DNA of 56,874 bases from Maritimibacter sp. REDSEA-S28_B5 (GTDB lineage Bacteria > Pseudomonadota > Alphaproteobacteria > Rhodobacterales > Rhodobacteraceae): the NCBI GenBank assembly GCA_001626765.1, contig LUOO01000122.1, forward strand, positions 1-56,874. The letters are read 5' to 3'. This document shows positions 1 through 8,418 of the stretch, one piece after another (within the stretch, counting starts at the first letter, position 1; every line of letters begins with the position of its first letter). The position numbers and the translations under genes are program-made. The notes under the pieces are model-generated. The model was not told the origin of the DNA, ran no database searches, and saw nothing but the letters and a program-made list of their open reading frames with translations.

Positions 1-1108
1 GATCAGGGAAGTCGTCGGCGCCCGCGAAGTCGCCCAGATAGCCAAGATCACCGAGATCGCCATGGTCACCCGGTGCGCCGAGGTTCGCCTCCGAGCCCGG
101 CAACCCGACCTCCGCCAGCGAAGACGTTGCAACATCTTTAACGTGGTGGGCGGGCACGGTGGCAGCGCGCTGCGGAGCCGCGTCCCCGAAATCGGGCCCC
201 TCGTCCCGCGTCCGGGCGTTGATCCGCAGGGCGCGCTGGCCCTTGGCCTGTCCCAGCCGCCCGCGTGCGACGATCCGCCCCTCGATGTCCTCGATGGCCA
301 CCTGACCCAGCGCCTCCGCCGGCAGCGTCAGAACGCTTCCTGCCCCCAGCCTGAGCGCCTGGGCGAGCGTCATCTGCGCCCGGTGCAACGTGCCGCGCAG
401 TTCGGCCTCGGTCCCAAGGACCTGTTCGCCCAGCGACCGGGTAAAGCCGCTATGCTCCGGCGCAGCACCGGGGGCAAGGTCCGGCGCGGGTTGCGGGGCC
501 GGAGAGAAAGGCAGGATCACCTGTAGCACGCCTTGTTTGGCCCCGCCCGCGATGTCGAGGCTGATCTCGAACCGGCGATAGGGAATGTCTTCGAGCGTCA
601 TGGGAATGGCGCGGGTTTCGGCCAGTGCCAGCGCGTAACGATAACCTGTCAGCGCGGGCGCCACGGCCAGGCCCACTTCCGCCGCGCGCGCCTCGAGCAT
701 CTCGAGCACCCGGTCCACGAAATCGGCGCACATGATCGCATCGGTGCGGGTGGGCGGGCGTGGCTCGGCGGGACGCGGCACGACCTTGCCCATCGTCTGC
801 ACCTCGATCAGCGCGGCCACCAGTTGCGCATCGAGGAGGACGAGGCCATAGCGCCCCCCCGGCCCCTCGACCAGCGCCATGAGGCCGTGGTCGGGCACCA
901 TGTCCACCATCGGTTCGACCGTCGTGCGGCTTTCCTGCGGCTGACCAGCAAGGAGCGTGAGAGCGGCGACCTCCTCCGCCGCCTGCATGATCGACGCGCG
1001 CAGGAGCTTCGGCGCGGTGGGCGCGCCGATTTCGGGCGGCGGTCGTCCCGCCCCCGCCTTGCGCCTGATCGCGCTTGGCCGCTCGTCCGTCGTCATCTTC
1101 TCTGCCAT
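1..1108 (-). CDS. fliM: FliM-type flagellar motor switch protein, C-terminus beyond window
   Basis: The minus-strand frame is open from an ATG at 1108 to the window edge, so about 369 residues are visible and the C-terminal end is missing. The protein starts MAEKMTTDERP. The central part (about residues 35 to 200) fits the FliM middle domain. Residues about 235 to 305 look like a SpoA/FliN surface domain, with a stretch reading LRLGAGSVLTLPAEALG followed by a basic beta-rich segment. After that comes a Gly/Asp-rich tail. FliM-family proteins sit in the flagellar C-ring and bind CheY-P to switch rotation. A GGAG lies about 10 bases before the ATG. The gene is 55 bases downstream of the histidine kinase gene on the same strand. 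No other flagellar gene is visible. FliM versus another SpoA protein cannot be fully settled from a partial sequence. Confidence 0.7.
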   Translation of the reverse strand, partial: MAEKMTTDERPSAIRRKAGAGRPPPEIGAPTAPKLLRASIMQAAEEVAALTLLAGQPQESRTTVEPMVDMVPDHGLMALVEGPGGRYGLVLLDAQLVAALIEVQTMGKVVPRPAEPRPPTRTDAIMCADFVDRVLEMLEARAAEVGLAVAPALTGYRYALALAETRAIPMTLEDIPYRRFEISLDIAGGAKQGVLQVILPFSPAPQPAPDLAPGAAPEHSGFTRSLGEQVLGTEAELRGTLHRAQMTLAQALRLGAGSVLTLPAEALGQVAIEDIEGRIVARGRLGQAKGQRALRINARTRDEGPDFGDAAPQRAATVPAHHVKDVATSSLAEVGLPGSEANLGAPGDHGDLGDLGYLGDFAGADDFPD

Positions 1109-1163
1109 AGACGCAGTTCTCCGACCGCGACCTTCGCATCTCAAGGTTTACAAAGCGTGAAGG

Positions 1164-3836
1164 TTAACGGGGTGGCGCCCCGCGCTCGCGCGGCAGCGTG
1201 ACCCGAAAGGCCGCCCCGCCTTGCCCCGGCAGATACTCCACCGCGCCGCCGAGCTTCGACATGATCTCGCGGCAGATGGCGAGGCCAAGTCCCGCGCCGC
1301 CGGCCTTGCGGTGATCGGTGAGGCGCGAGAATTTCTCGAAGATCATGGTCTGGCTCTCGGGCGGGATGCCTGCGCCGTTGTCCATGAAATCCACCTGCAC
1401 CCGGTCCGGCCGCGTCTCGACCGAGATGGTGAGCCGGGGCGCTTTCGCGTCACAGTATTTGCGGGCATTGGCGATGAGGTTGATGAACACTTGTGCGAGC
1501 CGGTCGGGGTCGGTCACCACCCGCGCATGTTCGCGCGCCGCGTTGCGCTGGATCTCGAGCCCGCCGTCGCGCCCGCTGCCCGCCGCCACCGCGCGTTCGA
1601 TCACGTCCGCGAGGTCGACCTCTTCGCGATTGAGTGTCACCTGCCCCGCCTCGAGCACCGACAGGTCGAGCAGGTCGTCGAGCAGCCGAGTGAGACGGAT
1701 CGCCTCGTCCTGGATGATGCCCGAATATTTCTGAGTCTCCGAAGGGGACATGCCCCCTTCGCGCAGAATTTCGGAGAACGCCCGGATCGACGTCATGGGC
1801 GTGCGCAATTCGTGGCTGATCTGGCCCAGAAAGGCGTCCTTCTGGATCGACAGCGCGGTCAGTTTCTCGTTGGCCTGCTGAAGCTGCCGGGCCGTCCGGG
1901 TCAGTTCCTCGGATTTGGCTTCAAGCTGGTTGGAGTATTCCAGGATCTGTGCCGTCTCGTCGGCCACGGCCATCAGGTCCTCGACGCTCACGCTCGCCCC
2001 GCCGACGGTCTGGCTGACCATCGCATGGGCGGTGGCGGCGCCCACGCTGCCCGACAGTTCCCGCTCAAGCGCACGCAGGAAATCCGGGGTCGTGTCGGGG
2101 AGGTAGCCCTGTTTGCCCTGCCGCATCGCCTCGGCCTGAAACAGCGCCTGAGCCTCGGATGCGCCCATGATGCGCTGGGCCATGACAAGCAGGTCCTCGG
2201 CCTCGGCGGCGCCCCGCGCCCAGCTTTGCGCGGTCGAGGAATGTTCGAAGACATTGACGAATTGCGCGCCCTGCAGCCGTTCGAGCGGGCGTGGGAACGA
2301 GAGGATCGAGCCGATCACGAAGACCCCGGTGTTGAGCACCATGGACCAGAAGGTCGCATGAACCAGCGGGTCGAGTCCCGTGATCCCGAAGAACGCCTGC
2401 GGGCGCAGCCAGCCCAGACCCCAGGGCCCGTTTTCCAGAAAGGACGCCGACATGATGCCACTGTCCCCGAAGGACGGCAGGAACAGGGCGTAGATCCAGA
2501 TCGCAAAGCCCACCGAAAGACCCGCCGCCGCACCGATCCGCGTGGCCCCCCGCCAGAAGAGGCCGCCGATCATCACCGGCAGCACCTGCGCCACGCCGAC
2601 AAAAGCGATGAGCCCGATAGCGGCCAGCGCCTCGCCCCCGCCGGAGACCTGATAGTAAAGCCAACCCAGCCCCAGAACCCCCGCGATGGACAGGCGGCGC
2701 GAGACGAGAACCACCTGCCGCACGTCCCCCGACATCGCGGCCCCTCCCCGTCTGAGCGACAGCCAGAGCGGCATGACCACGTGGTTCGACATCATGGTCG
2801 ACAGCGCGATGGCGGCGACGATCACCATGCTGGTGGCCGAAGAGAAGCCACCGAGGAAGGTCAGGGTCGCGAGCGTGGATTTCTCGAAATGGAGCGGCAC
2901 GGTCAGCACGAAAAGATCCGGGTTCGCACCAGCCGGCAACACGTCGAGGCCGACGACCGCGATCGGCACGACGAAGAGGCTCATCGCGAACATGTAGAGC
3001 GGAAAGGCCCAGGAGGCCGTGGCGAGCTGGCGTTCGCTCACGTTCTCGACCACGAGCACCTGAAACATCCGGGGTAGCGTCATGAAGGCCGCGGCAGAGA
3101 GGAAGATCATCGTCACCCAGCGGCTGCCGTTCATGTCCCACGCGGCGATTTTCGAGGCTTCTATCGTGGCCGCAATGTCGCGCGGCCCTCCGCCGATGCC
3201 CCAGACGACAAAGATGCCGACGGCGAGAAGCGCCACCAGTTTGACCACCGCCTCGAGCGCGATGGCCGTCACGACCCCGTGGTGGCGTTCGTTGGCATCC
3301 AGATTGCGGGTGCCGAAGAGCACGGTAAAGGCGGCAAGCCCGACCGCGACCCAAAAGGCAGTGGACTGCGGGTTCTCACCCCCCGCGGCCTGTGAAAAGA
3401 CCGAGAAGGACAGGACGACGGACTGGAGTTGCAGCGCGATGTAAGGCGTCGTCCCGACCACCGCCAGAAGCGTGACGATGACCCCCAGAAGGTTGGACTT
3501 GCCATAGCGTGACGAAATCAGGTCGGCGATGGAGGTGATCCTCTGGGTGCGCCCGATCCTGACGAGCTTGCGCAATATCCACCACCAGCCCACGAGGACC
3601 AGCGTGGGACCAAGGTAGATCGTGACGAATTCGAGCCCGGTGCGGGCCGCGTAGCCCACGGCGCCGTAGAACGTCCATGCCGTGCAGTAGATCGACAGGG
3701 ACAGCGTGTAGACCAGTGGCGAGCGCAACCATTCGCCCCGGCCCGCCTGCGCCTGGTTGTCGCCCCAGAAGGCCACGAGGAACAGGAGCACGACGTAGCC
3801 AAGGCAAATGGCGACGAGCAGATTGAAGCCGATCAT
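1164..3836 (-). CDS. Sodium:solute symporter-like sensor histidine kinase
   Basis: This 890-residue protein fuses an SLC5-type transporter domain to a histidine kinase, as in the CbrA family. Residues 1 to about 520 carry many hydrophobic segments, the first in GFNLLVAICLGYVVLLFLVA. A linker with coiled-coil character follows (about 640 to 670). The H-box SHELRTPMTSIR puts the phospho-accepting histidine near residue 675. The N-box FINLIANARKY is near 788, and the G-boxes DNGAGIPPE and GGAGLGLAI are near 819 and 846. No PAS or receiver domain is seen. Its start overlaps the stop of the 97-residue gene upstream by 4 bases (ATGA), and a single-domain response regulator lies one gene further upstream, so the three form an operon. 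The symporter part may sense or transport a solute; the ligand cannot be told from sequence. Confidence 0.9.
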   Translation of the reverse strand: MIGFNLLVAICLGYVVLLFLVAFWGDNQAQAGRGEWLRSPLVYTLSLSIYCTAWTFYGAVGYAARTGLEFVTIYLGPTLVLVGWWWILRKLVRIGRTQRITSIADLISSRYGKSNLLGVIVTLLAVVGTTPYIALQLQSVVLSFSVFSQAAGGENPQSTAFWVAVGLAAFTVLFGTRNLDANERHHGVVTAIALEAVVKLVALLAVGIFVVWGIGGGPRDIAATIEASKIAAWDMNGSRWVTMIFLSAAAFMTLPRMFQVLVVENVSERQLATASWAFPLYMFAMSLFVVPIAVVGLDVLPAGANPDLFVLTVPLHFEKSTLATLTFLGGFSSATSMVIVAAIALSTMMSNHVVMPLWLSLRRGGAAMSGDVRQVVLVSRRLSIAGVLGLGWLYYQVSGGGEALAAIGLIAFVGVAQVLPVMIGGLFWRGATRIGAAAGLSVGFAIWIYALFLPSFGDSGIMSASFLENGPWGLGWLRPQAFFGITGLDPLVHATFWSMVLNTGVFVIGSILSFPRPLERLQGAQFVNVFEHSSTAQSWARGAAEAEDLLVMAQRIMGASEAQALFQAEAMRQGKQGYLPDTTPDFLRALERELSGSVGAATAHAMVSQTVGGASVSVEDLMAVADETAQILEYSNQLEAKSEELTRTARQLQQANEKLTALSIQKDAFLGQISHELRTPMTSIRAFSEILREGGMSPSETQKYSGIIQDEAIRLTRLLDDLLDLSVLEAGQVTLNREEVDLADVIERAVAAGSGRDGGLEIQRNAAREHARVVTDPDRLAQVFINLIANARKYCDAKAPRLTISVETRPDRVQVDFMDNGAGIPPESQTMIFEKFSRLTDHRKAGGAGLGLAICREIMSKLGGAVEYLPGQGGAAFRVTLPRERGAPPR

Positions 3837-4126
3837 GGGTCGGTCTCGTCCGGGGCCGTCGACCCCGGCTCCAGCGGATCCGCCCCCACGCCCCCGGGCG
3901 AACCGGCGAGCGCGCGGTTGATCAGCGCGGTGGCCAGAATGGCGGCGAGCCAGACGGCAAAGAGATAGATCCCCGCCAACGCGGTCGAGCGCGCCATCTG
4001 CGCCGCACCCAGCATGGGAAGCATGAAGAGGAGAAGCGCGACGATGGGCACTACGCGGATCGCGTCGATGATGCGCCGCCTGCGATAGGTCTCTCGCGCG
4101 AGAAAAGTCGTGGGCACCCGGCTCAC
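3833..4126 (-). CDS. Small two-segment membrane protein
   Basis: This 97-residue protein has two clear hydrophobic stretches (about residues 24 to 43 and 48 to 68). They follow a basic N-terminus (RETYRRRRIIDAIR), and the tail is acidic and Pro/Gly-rich (about 72 to 97). The basic start predicts a cytoplasmic N-terminus. I do not recognise a named family. It sits between the response regulator and the symporter-kinase, with 4-base ATGA overlap to the kinase and 6 bases to the regulator. This suggests it works with the kinase membrane domain, much as small DUF485/DUF4212-type proteins accompany some solute:sodium symporters; that comparison is inference from size and context only. Confidence 0.75.
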   Translation of the reverse strand: MSRVPTTFLARETYRRRRIIDAIRVVPIVALLLFMLPMLGAAQMARSTALAGIYLFAVWLAAILATALINRALAGSPGGVGADPLEPGSTAPDETDP

Positions 4127-4132
4127 GCAGGG

Positions 4133-4507
4133 CTACTCTGCCGCGGGCGCCATGTCGCGCAGCGCCGCCAGCACCTCGGCATTGGAAAAGGGCTTGGTCA
4201 TGAACTTGGTCACGCCCAGCTTGTCGGCCATGTCCCGGTCCTTTTTCTGCCCCCGCGCGGTGAGCATGAGGACCGGCAGGGCTTGGGTCGCGGGATCGGC
4301 GCGCAGGTCCTGCAAGATGTCGTAGCCGGATTTGCCCGGCAGCATGACATCGAGGATGAGCGCGTCGGGCGCATGCCTGCGCACCGCCTCGATCGCGGTT
4401 TCGCCGTTCGCGTGCGTTGCGACGGACCAGCCGTCGCGGCTCAGGATAAAGGAGATCGCCTCGATGATATTGGGCTCGTCCTCGATCAACAGCACCTGTC
4501 TTGCCAT
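4133..4507 (-). CDS. Single-domain response regulator (CheY-like)
   Basis: A 124-residue receiver domain with no output domain. The acidic pocket is Asp10/Glu11 in LLIEDEPN, the phosphoacceptor is Asp53 in ALILDVMLPG, and the conserved Thr83 (MLTARG) and Lys105 (TKPF) are present. The start is taken at the ATG at 4507, because MARQVLLIEDEP is where receiver domains begin and GGGGGACC precedes it; the frame is open further upstream but that part has no receiver homology. It is first in the operon with the small membrane protein and the symporter-kinase, so it is the likely phosphorylation target. With no DNA-binding domain, output must be through protein contacts or a further phosphorelay step. 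Confidence 0.9.
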   Translation of the reverse strand: MARQVLLIEDEPNIIEAISFILSRDGWSVATHANGETAIEAVRRHAPDALILDVMLPGKSGYDILQDLRADPATQALPVLMLTARGQKKDRDMADKLGVTKFMTKPFSNAEVLAALRDMAPAAE

Positions 4508-4815
4508 TAGGTCCCCCGGGGCCTTCCTCCCTCGGCCCTTGGGACGTTTATCCGCGCTTCGCCATAAGAAGTCAAAGGAACAGACGCGAGGGATGGATCG
4601 GATCGGTGCCACGGGTGACGCCTCGGCATATCCAGGTCCGGCCAAATGGACCGGGATGGGTTCAGTCGTCTTGTGGTCGCCCCGCACGAAACGGCCCATG
4701 AATTCAATGATCCGGTGCGATGGTATTGGCCCCTCGACAGTCTGGAGTGCCGGTCCGAGGTGGGCGACGCGCCGTTCCGGCTTTCCCCCGCCCGCGATTT
4801 GGCTAGAGTGCGGCC
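4508..4815. other. Divergent intergenic region, response regulator / holB
   Basis: About 308 bases separate the start of the response regulator (minus) from holB (plus). No recognisable gene or RNA was seen. It must hold promoters in both directions, but I could not pick convincing -35/-10 pairs. The thymidylate kinase gene that often precedes holB in related bacteria is absent here. Confidence 0.5.
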
Positions 4816-5775
4816 ATGGCCGATCCCATGGAGCTTCCCGAACCCGACCGCGTGCCCGGCGCGCCGCACCCGCGCGAGACGCCGCGCCTGATCGGTCAGG
4901 CGCAGGCGGAAGAAGGCTTTCTCGATGCCTACCGCTCCGGTCGGCTGCATCATGGCTGGCTGATCACGGGGCCCAAGGGGGTAGGCAAGGCGACGCTCGC
5001 CTGGCGGATCGCGCGCTTTCTGCTGGCCACGCCGATGGACGAGGGCAGCATGTTCGGCGCGCCCGAGCCGCCCACGACGCTGGACATCGCCCCGGATCAC
5101 CCGGTCGTGCGCCGGTCGATGCAACTGGCCGAACCGGGGCTGTTCCTGCTCAGGCGCGGTCCGAACGACAAGGGCGACCGGATTTCGGCAGATATCCGCG
5201 TGAACGAAGTGCGCAAGCTGCGCGACTTCTTCGGGCTGTCTGCCTCGGACGGCGGGCGGCGCGTGGTGATCGTGGACGCAGCGGACGAGATGAACACGCA
5301 GGCGGCCAATGCGCTCTTGAAGATGCTCGAAGAACCCCCTGCTCGGGCGACCCTGCTCCTTGTTTCGCACCAACCCTCACGCCTCCTGCCGACGATCCGG
5401 TCACGCTGCCGCGAATTGCGGCTGGGGCCGCTTGCGCCCCATGACCTCGCCCAGGCACTGGAGGCCGCCGGAGCGGAACCGGGTCCGGATGCAGAGGCAT
5501 TGGGGGAGCTTGCGGCGGGATCGGTGGGAGAGGCGATGCGACTCGCCCAGCTCGACGGTCTGGAAATCTACGAGGACATCGTCGCGATGTTCGCGGGCGC
5601 GCCCCGCTTTGACCGGCCCCGCGCGATTGCCCTCGCGGCCTCGGCGGCCGGGCCACAGAACGTGGAGCGTTACGCCCTGATCCTGCACCTCGTGCGCCCG
5701 ATACATGGTCGGCCCGTCGCTGGGCGGAGCGCGCGCAGGAGATTTCGGCCCGCGCAGCCCATGGCCGGGGGGTGA
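4816..5775 (+). CDS. holB: DNA polymerase III delta' subunit, 3' end frameshifted
   Basis: The protein is the clamp-loader delta' subunit, which helps load the beta sliding clamp. It shows the Walker A-like GPKGVGKAT (residues 52 to 60), the segment VVIVDAADEMNTQAANALLK, and the SRC-type motif SRCRELRL typical of delta'. Lid-domain similarity runs to about residue 295 (VERYALILHLV). After that the frame reads an Arg-rich tail ([17 protein letters not shown]) unlike the family. In another frame, 5715 to 5849 encodes WAERAQEISARAAHGRG followed by NLDPQALILDIVFKI, which is the expected C-terminus. So a frameshift, probably with loss of some tens of codons, separates the two parts. As this gene is essential in most bacteria, this is either a sequencing or assembly error or a tolerated C-terminal change. 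Confidence 0.85.
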   Translation: MADPMELPEPDRVPGAPHPRETPRLIGQAQAEEGFLDAYRSGRLHHGWLITGPKGVGKATLAWRIARFLLATPMDEGSMFGAPEPPTTLDIAPDHPVVRRSMQLAEPGLFLLRRGPNDKGDRISADIRVNEVRKLRDFFGLSASDGGRRVVIVDAADEMNTQAANALLKMLEEPPARATLLLVSHQPSRLLPTIRSRCRELRLGPLAPHDLAQALEAAGAEPGPDAEALGELAAGSVGEAMRLAQLDGLEIYEDIVAMFAGAPRFDRPRAIALAASAAGPQNVERYALILHLVRPIHGRPVAGRSARRRFRPAQPMAGG

Positions 5776-5849
5776 ACCTTGACCCTCAGGCGCTCATCCT
5801 TGATATCGTCTTCAAAATCAACGAAACCGCCGCCGCCCGCGTGGCCTGA
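5715..5849 (+). pseudogene. Displaced C-terminal segment of holB
   Basis: This stretch, in a different frame from the upstream holB reading, encodes about 44 residues beginning RRWAERAQEISARAAHGRG and ending INETAAARVA before a TGA. It resembles the last helices of alphaproteobacterial delta' subunits. No start codon or ribosome binding site supports separate translation. The join to the upstream frame lies somewhere between about 5695 and 5715. Confidence 0.6.
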
Positions 5850-5875
5850 CGGGCCGCTGAACCTCATTGAGCCTC

Positions 5876-6667
5876 ATGACCGATACCGTTCCGCAGATCA
5901 CCGACAGCCATTGCCATCTCGATTTTCCTGATTTCGAGGGCGAGCACGAGGCGATCATCGCCCGCGCCGCCGAGGCGGGCGTCACGCGGATGGTGACGAT
6001 CTGCACCCGGCTGCGGCAGGTGCCACAGGTCCGCGCGATCGCCGAGGCGCATGATCCGGTGTTCTGGACCGCCGCGACCCATCCGATGAGCGCGGGCGAA
6101 GAGCCGATGGCGACGGTCGAAGAACTCGTGGCGTTGGCGCAGCATCCGAAATTTGTGGGGATCGGAGAGACCGGTCTCGACTACCACTACACCGCCGAAA
6201 CGAAGGCAGCGCAGATCGAGAGCCTGCTCATCCATATCGAGGCCGCGCGGCAGACAAAGCTGCCGCTCATCATCCATTCGCGCGACGCGGACGAGGATAT
6301 GGCACGTATACTTACCGAAGAGCATGAAAAGGGTGAGTTTACTTGCGTAATGCATTGTTTCTCGTCGGGTTCCGAGCTTGCAAAAGCTGCCGTGGATCTG
6401 GGGTTTTACCTGTCCATGTCTGGCATCGCGACCTTTCCGAAGTCACAGGAGATCCGCGACATTTTCGCCGCCGCCCCCGTCGAGCGTGTGCTGGTCGAGA
6501 CGGACAGCCCCTACCTCGCCCCGCCGCCCCATCGCGGTAAACGCAATGAACCCGCCTTTACCGCGCATACCGCGCGCAAGGGGGCCGAGGTCTATGGCAT
6601 GGACTATGCCGACTTCGCCGCGCAGACGCAGGCGAATTTCGAGCGTCTCTTCTGGAAAGCCGCGTGA
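5876..6667 (+). CDS. tatD: TatD family metal-dependent hydrolase
   Basis: A 263-residue TIM-barrel hydrolase of the TatD family, which includes 3'-5' DNA/RNA exonucleases and D-aminoacyl-tRNA deacylases. Metal ligands are visible: His12 and His14 in SHCHLDFPDF, Glu in GETGLDYHY (about residue 97), His in IIHSRDAD, His in VMHCFSSG, and Asp in LVETDSPYLAPPPHRGK. The ATG at 5876 gives MTDTVPQITDSHCHLD, the normal spacing to the first metal motif; a TTG at 5867 in frame would add three residues. It follows holB and overlaps the next gene by one base, in the order holB-tatD-metallo-hydrolase. Confidence 0.9.
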   Translation: MTDTVPQITDSHCHLDFPDFEGEHEAIIARAAEAGVTRMVTICTRLRQVPQVRAIAEAHDPVFWTAATHPMSAGEEPMATVEELVALAQHPKFVGIGETGLDYHYTAETKAAQIESLLIHIEAARQTKLPLIIHSRDADEDMARILTEEHEKGEFTCVMHCFSSGSELAKAAVDLGFYLSMSGIATFPKSQEIRDIFAAAPVERVLVETDSPYLAPPPHRGKRNEPAFTAHTARKGAEVYGMDYADFAAQTQANFERLFWKAA

Positions 6668-7464
6668 TGGGGATTTTGCGTTTCACGATACTGGGCTGCG
6701 GGTCATCAGGCGGTGTGCCCCGGCTGGGCAACAACTGGGGCGCCTGCGACCCGAATAACCCGAGAAACGCGCGCCGCCGCTGTTCGATTCTCGTCGAGCA
6801 GATCACCGATGCGGGCACGACGCGGGTTCTGATCGACACCTCCCCCGATTTGCGCGGCCAGCTTCTGGACGCGGGCATCGGGACCTTGGATGCGGTGGTC
6901 TATACCCATTCGCACGCCGATCACGTCCACGGCATCGACGACCTCAGGATGGTCGTCTACAACATGCGCAAACGCCTGCCGGTCTGGGCCGATGGCCAGA
7001 CGCAGGACTCGCTCTTTTCCCGGTTCGGCTATGCCTTCGTGCAGCCCGAGGGATCGAGCTATCCGCCGATCCTCGACATGCACACGATCAAGGGACCGTT
7101 CGAGATCACGGGCGCCGGGGGCACGATCCCCTTCCTGCCCTTCGAGGTCGATCACGGCAACATCGACGCGCTTGGCTTTCGTATTCGCGATGTGGCCTAC
7201 CTGCCCGACGTCTCGGCCATGCGCGAGGAAAACTGGCAGCATTTGCAGGGCCTCGACACCTGGATCCTCGACGCCCTGCGCTACACGCCGCATCCGACCC
7301 ACGCGCATCTCGATCTGTCGCTCGAATGGCTCGCGCGGTCTGGAACCAGGCGCGGCGTGCTGACCAACATGCACATCGACATCGACTATGACATCGTCGC
7401 GGCCGAGACCCCCGATCACATCGTTCCTGCCTACGACGGGATGACCCTAGACTACCCGGTCTGA
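6667..7464 (+). CDS. MBL-fold metallo-hydrolase, PhnP-like
   Basis: A 265-residue metallo-beta-lactamase-fold hydrolase. The metal site is YTHSHADHVHGIDDLR (THxHxDH), with later ligands in HGNIDALGF, YLPDVS and THAHLDLSLEW. It starts FTILGCGSSGGVPR, typical of the PhnP/cyclic phosphodiesterase-like branch, and early on has RRRCSILVE. The most likely activity is phosphodiester hydrolysis of a small cyclic nucleotide-like substrate; the actual substrate is unknown. The ATG at 6667 shares its first base with the stop of tatD (TGATG), so the two are translationally coupled; a GTG three bases earlier is possible. There is no phn gene nearby, so phosphonate metabolism is not implied. Confidence 0.85.
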   Translation: MGILRFTILGCGSSGGVPRLGNNWGACDPNNPRNARRRCSILVEQITDAGTTRVLIDTSPDLRGQLLDAGIGTLDAVVYTHSHADHVHGIDDLRMVVYNMRKRLPVWADGQTQDSLFSRFGYAFVQPEGSSYPPILDMHTIKGPFEITGAGGTIPFLPFEVDHGNIDALGFRIRDVAYLPDVSAMREENWQHLQGLDTWILDALRYTPHPTHAHLDLSLEWLARSGTRRGVLTNMHIDIDYDIVAAETPDHIVPAYDGMTLDYPV

Positions 7465-7488
7465 GGACCGCCCCTCCGGAAGCCTGCC

Positions 7489-8418
7489 ATGTCCGCCCTG
7501 ATCACCGTCATCCTGCCCGTCTTTCTGGTTCTGGGCTTTGGATATCTCGCGCGCTGGAAGCTCGGCTTTACCGACGCGGCCGTGGACGGGTTGATGAAAT
7601 TCGCGCAGAGCTTCGGCATACCCGTGCTCCTGTTTCGCGCGCTCTCTACTTTGGAACTGGGCGAATATTTCACTGCCCCCCTGATGATCAGCTTCTACTC
7701 GGGCGCGCTCGCGGGCTTTGCGGCCGCCCTTCTGGGCGCACGGTTCCTGTTCGGGCGGGCGTGGCCCGACAGCGTGGCCATCGGGTTTGTCGGGCTCTTT
7801 TCGAATGCCGCGCTCCTTGGTCTGCCGATCATGGAGCGCGCTTACGGCGAGGGCAGCCTTGGCCCGAATTACGCGATCATCGCGATCCATGCACCGTTTT
7901 GCTACGTGATCGGGATCACGGCGATGGAAGTGGTGCGCTCGGGCGGGCAAGGCATTCTGGCGCCAGCCAGGACCATCGCGACGATGCTCGCCAAGAACCC
8001 GATGGTGATCGGAATCCTGATCGGGCTAGGCGTGAACCTGTCGGGGATCTCGATGCCGGACCCCGTCGTGCAGGCGGTGAACCTGATCGCAGCGGCGGCG
8101 CTCCCGGCAGCGCTCTTTGGCCTTGGCGGCATCCTCTTTGCCTATCGGCCCGAGGGCGACATGCGGATCGTGGGTTTCGCGAGCGCCGTATCGCTGTTTT
8201 TGCACCCCATCGTGACCTACGCCCTCGCCCGGTATTTTGATCTGGGTGACGGTGCGCTCCGGGGCGCGGTCCTGACCGCCGCGATGGCACCGGGGGTCAA
8301 CGCGTTTCTCTTCGCCAACATTTACGGCGTCGCGAAACGCGTGGCGGCGACCACGGTGCTGACGGCGACCGTGGTGTCCATCGGCACAATCTGGGTCTGG
8401 CTGCACATCCTGCCTTAG
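7489..8418 (+). CDS. AEC family transporter (auxin efflux carrier-like)
   Basis: A 309-residue integral membrane protein with about ten hydrophobic segments, beginning ALITVILPVFLVLGFGYLAR. The pattern of two five-helix halves with a charged central stretch (about residues 150 to 170), and phrases such as VGLFSNAALLGLPIME and MAPGVNAFLFANIYG, are those of the AEC (PIN-like) family. These proteins export or exchange carboxylates and other small molecules; the substrate is not predictable. It begins 24 bases after the metallo-hydrolase. Its TAG stop overlaps the stop of znuB on the other strand, so the two are convergent with no space for a separate terminator. Confidence 0.85.
   Translation: MSALITVILPVFLVLGFGYLARWKLGFTDAAVDGLMKFAQSFGIPVLLFRALSTLELGEYFTAPLMISFYSGALAGFAAALLGARFLFGRAWPDSVAIGFVGLFSNAALLGLPIMERAYGEGSLGPNYAIIAIHAPFCYVIGITAMEVVRSGGQGILAPARTIATMLAKNPMVIGILIGLGVNLSGISMPDPVVQAVNLIAAAALPAALFGLGGILFAYRPEGDMRIVGFASAVSLFLHPIVTYALARYFDLGDGALRGAVLTAAMAPGVNAFLFANIYGVAKRVAATTVLTATVVSIGTIWVWLHILP

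Noticed and set aside
6667..7464. Link of the PhnP-like hydrolase to phosphonate breakdown
   Set aside because: No phn gene is near. The neighbours are holB and tatD, which is a common housekeeping context.
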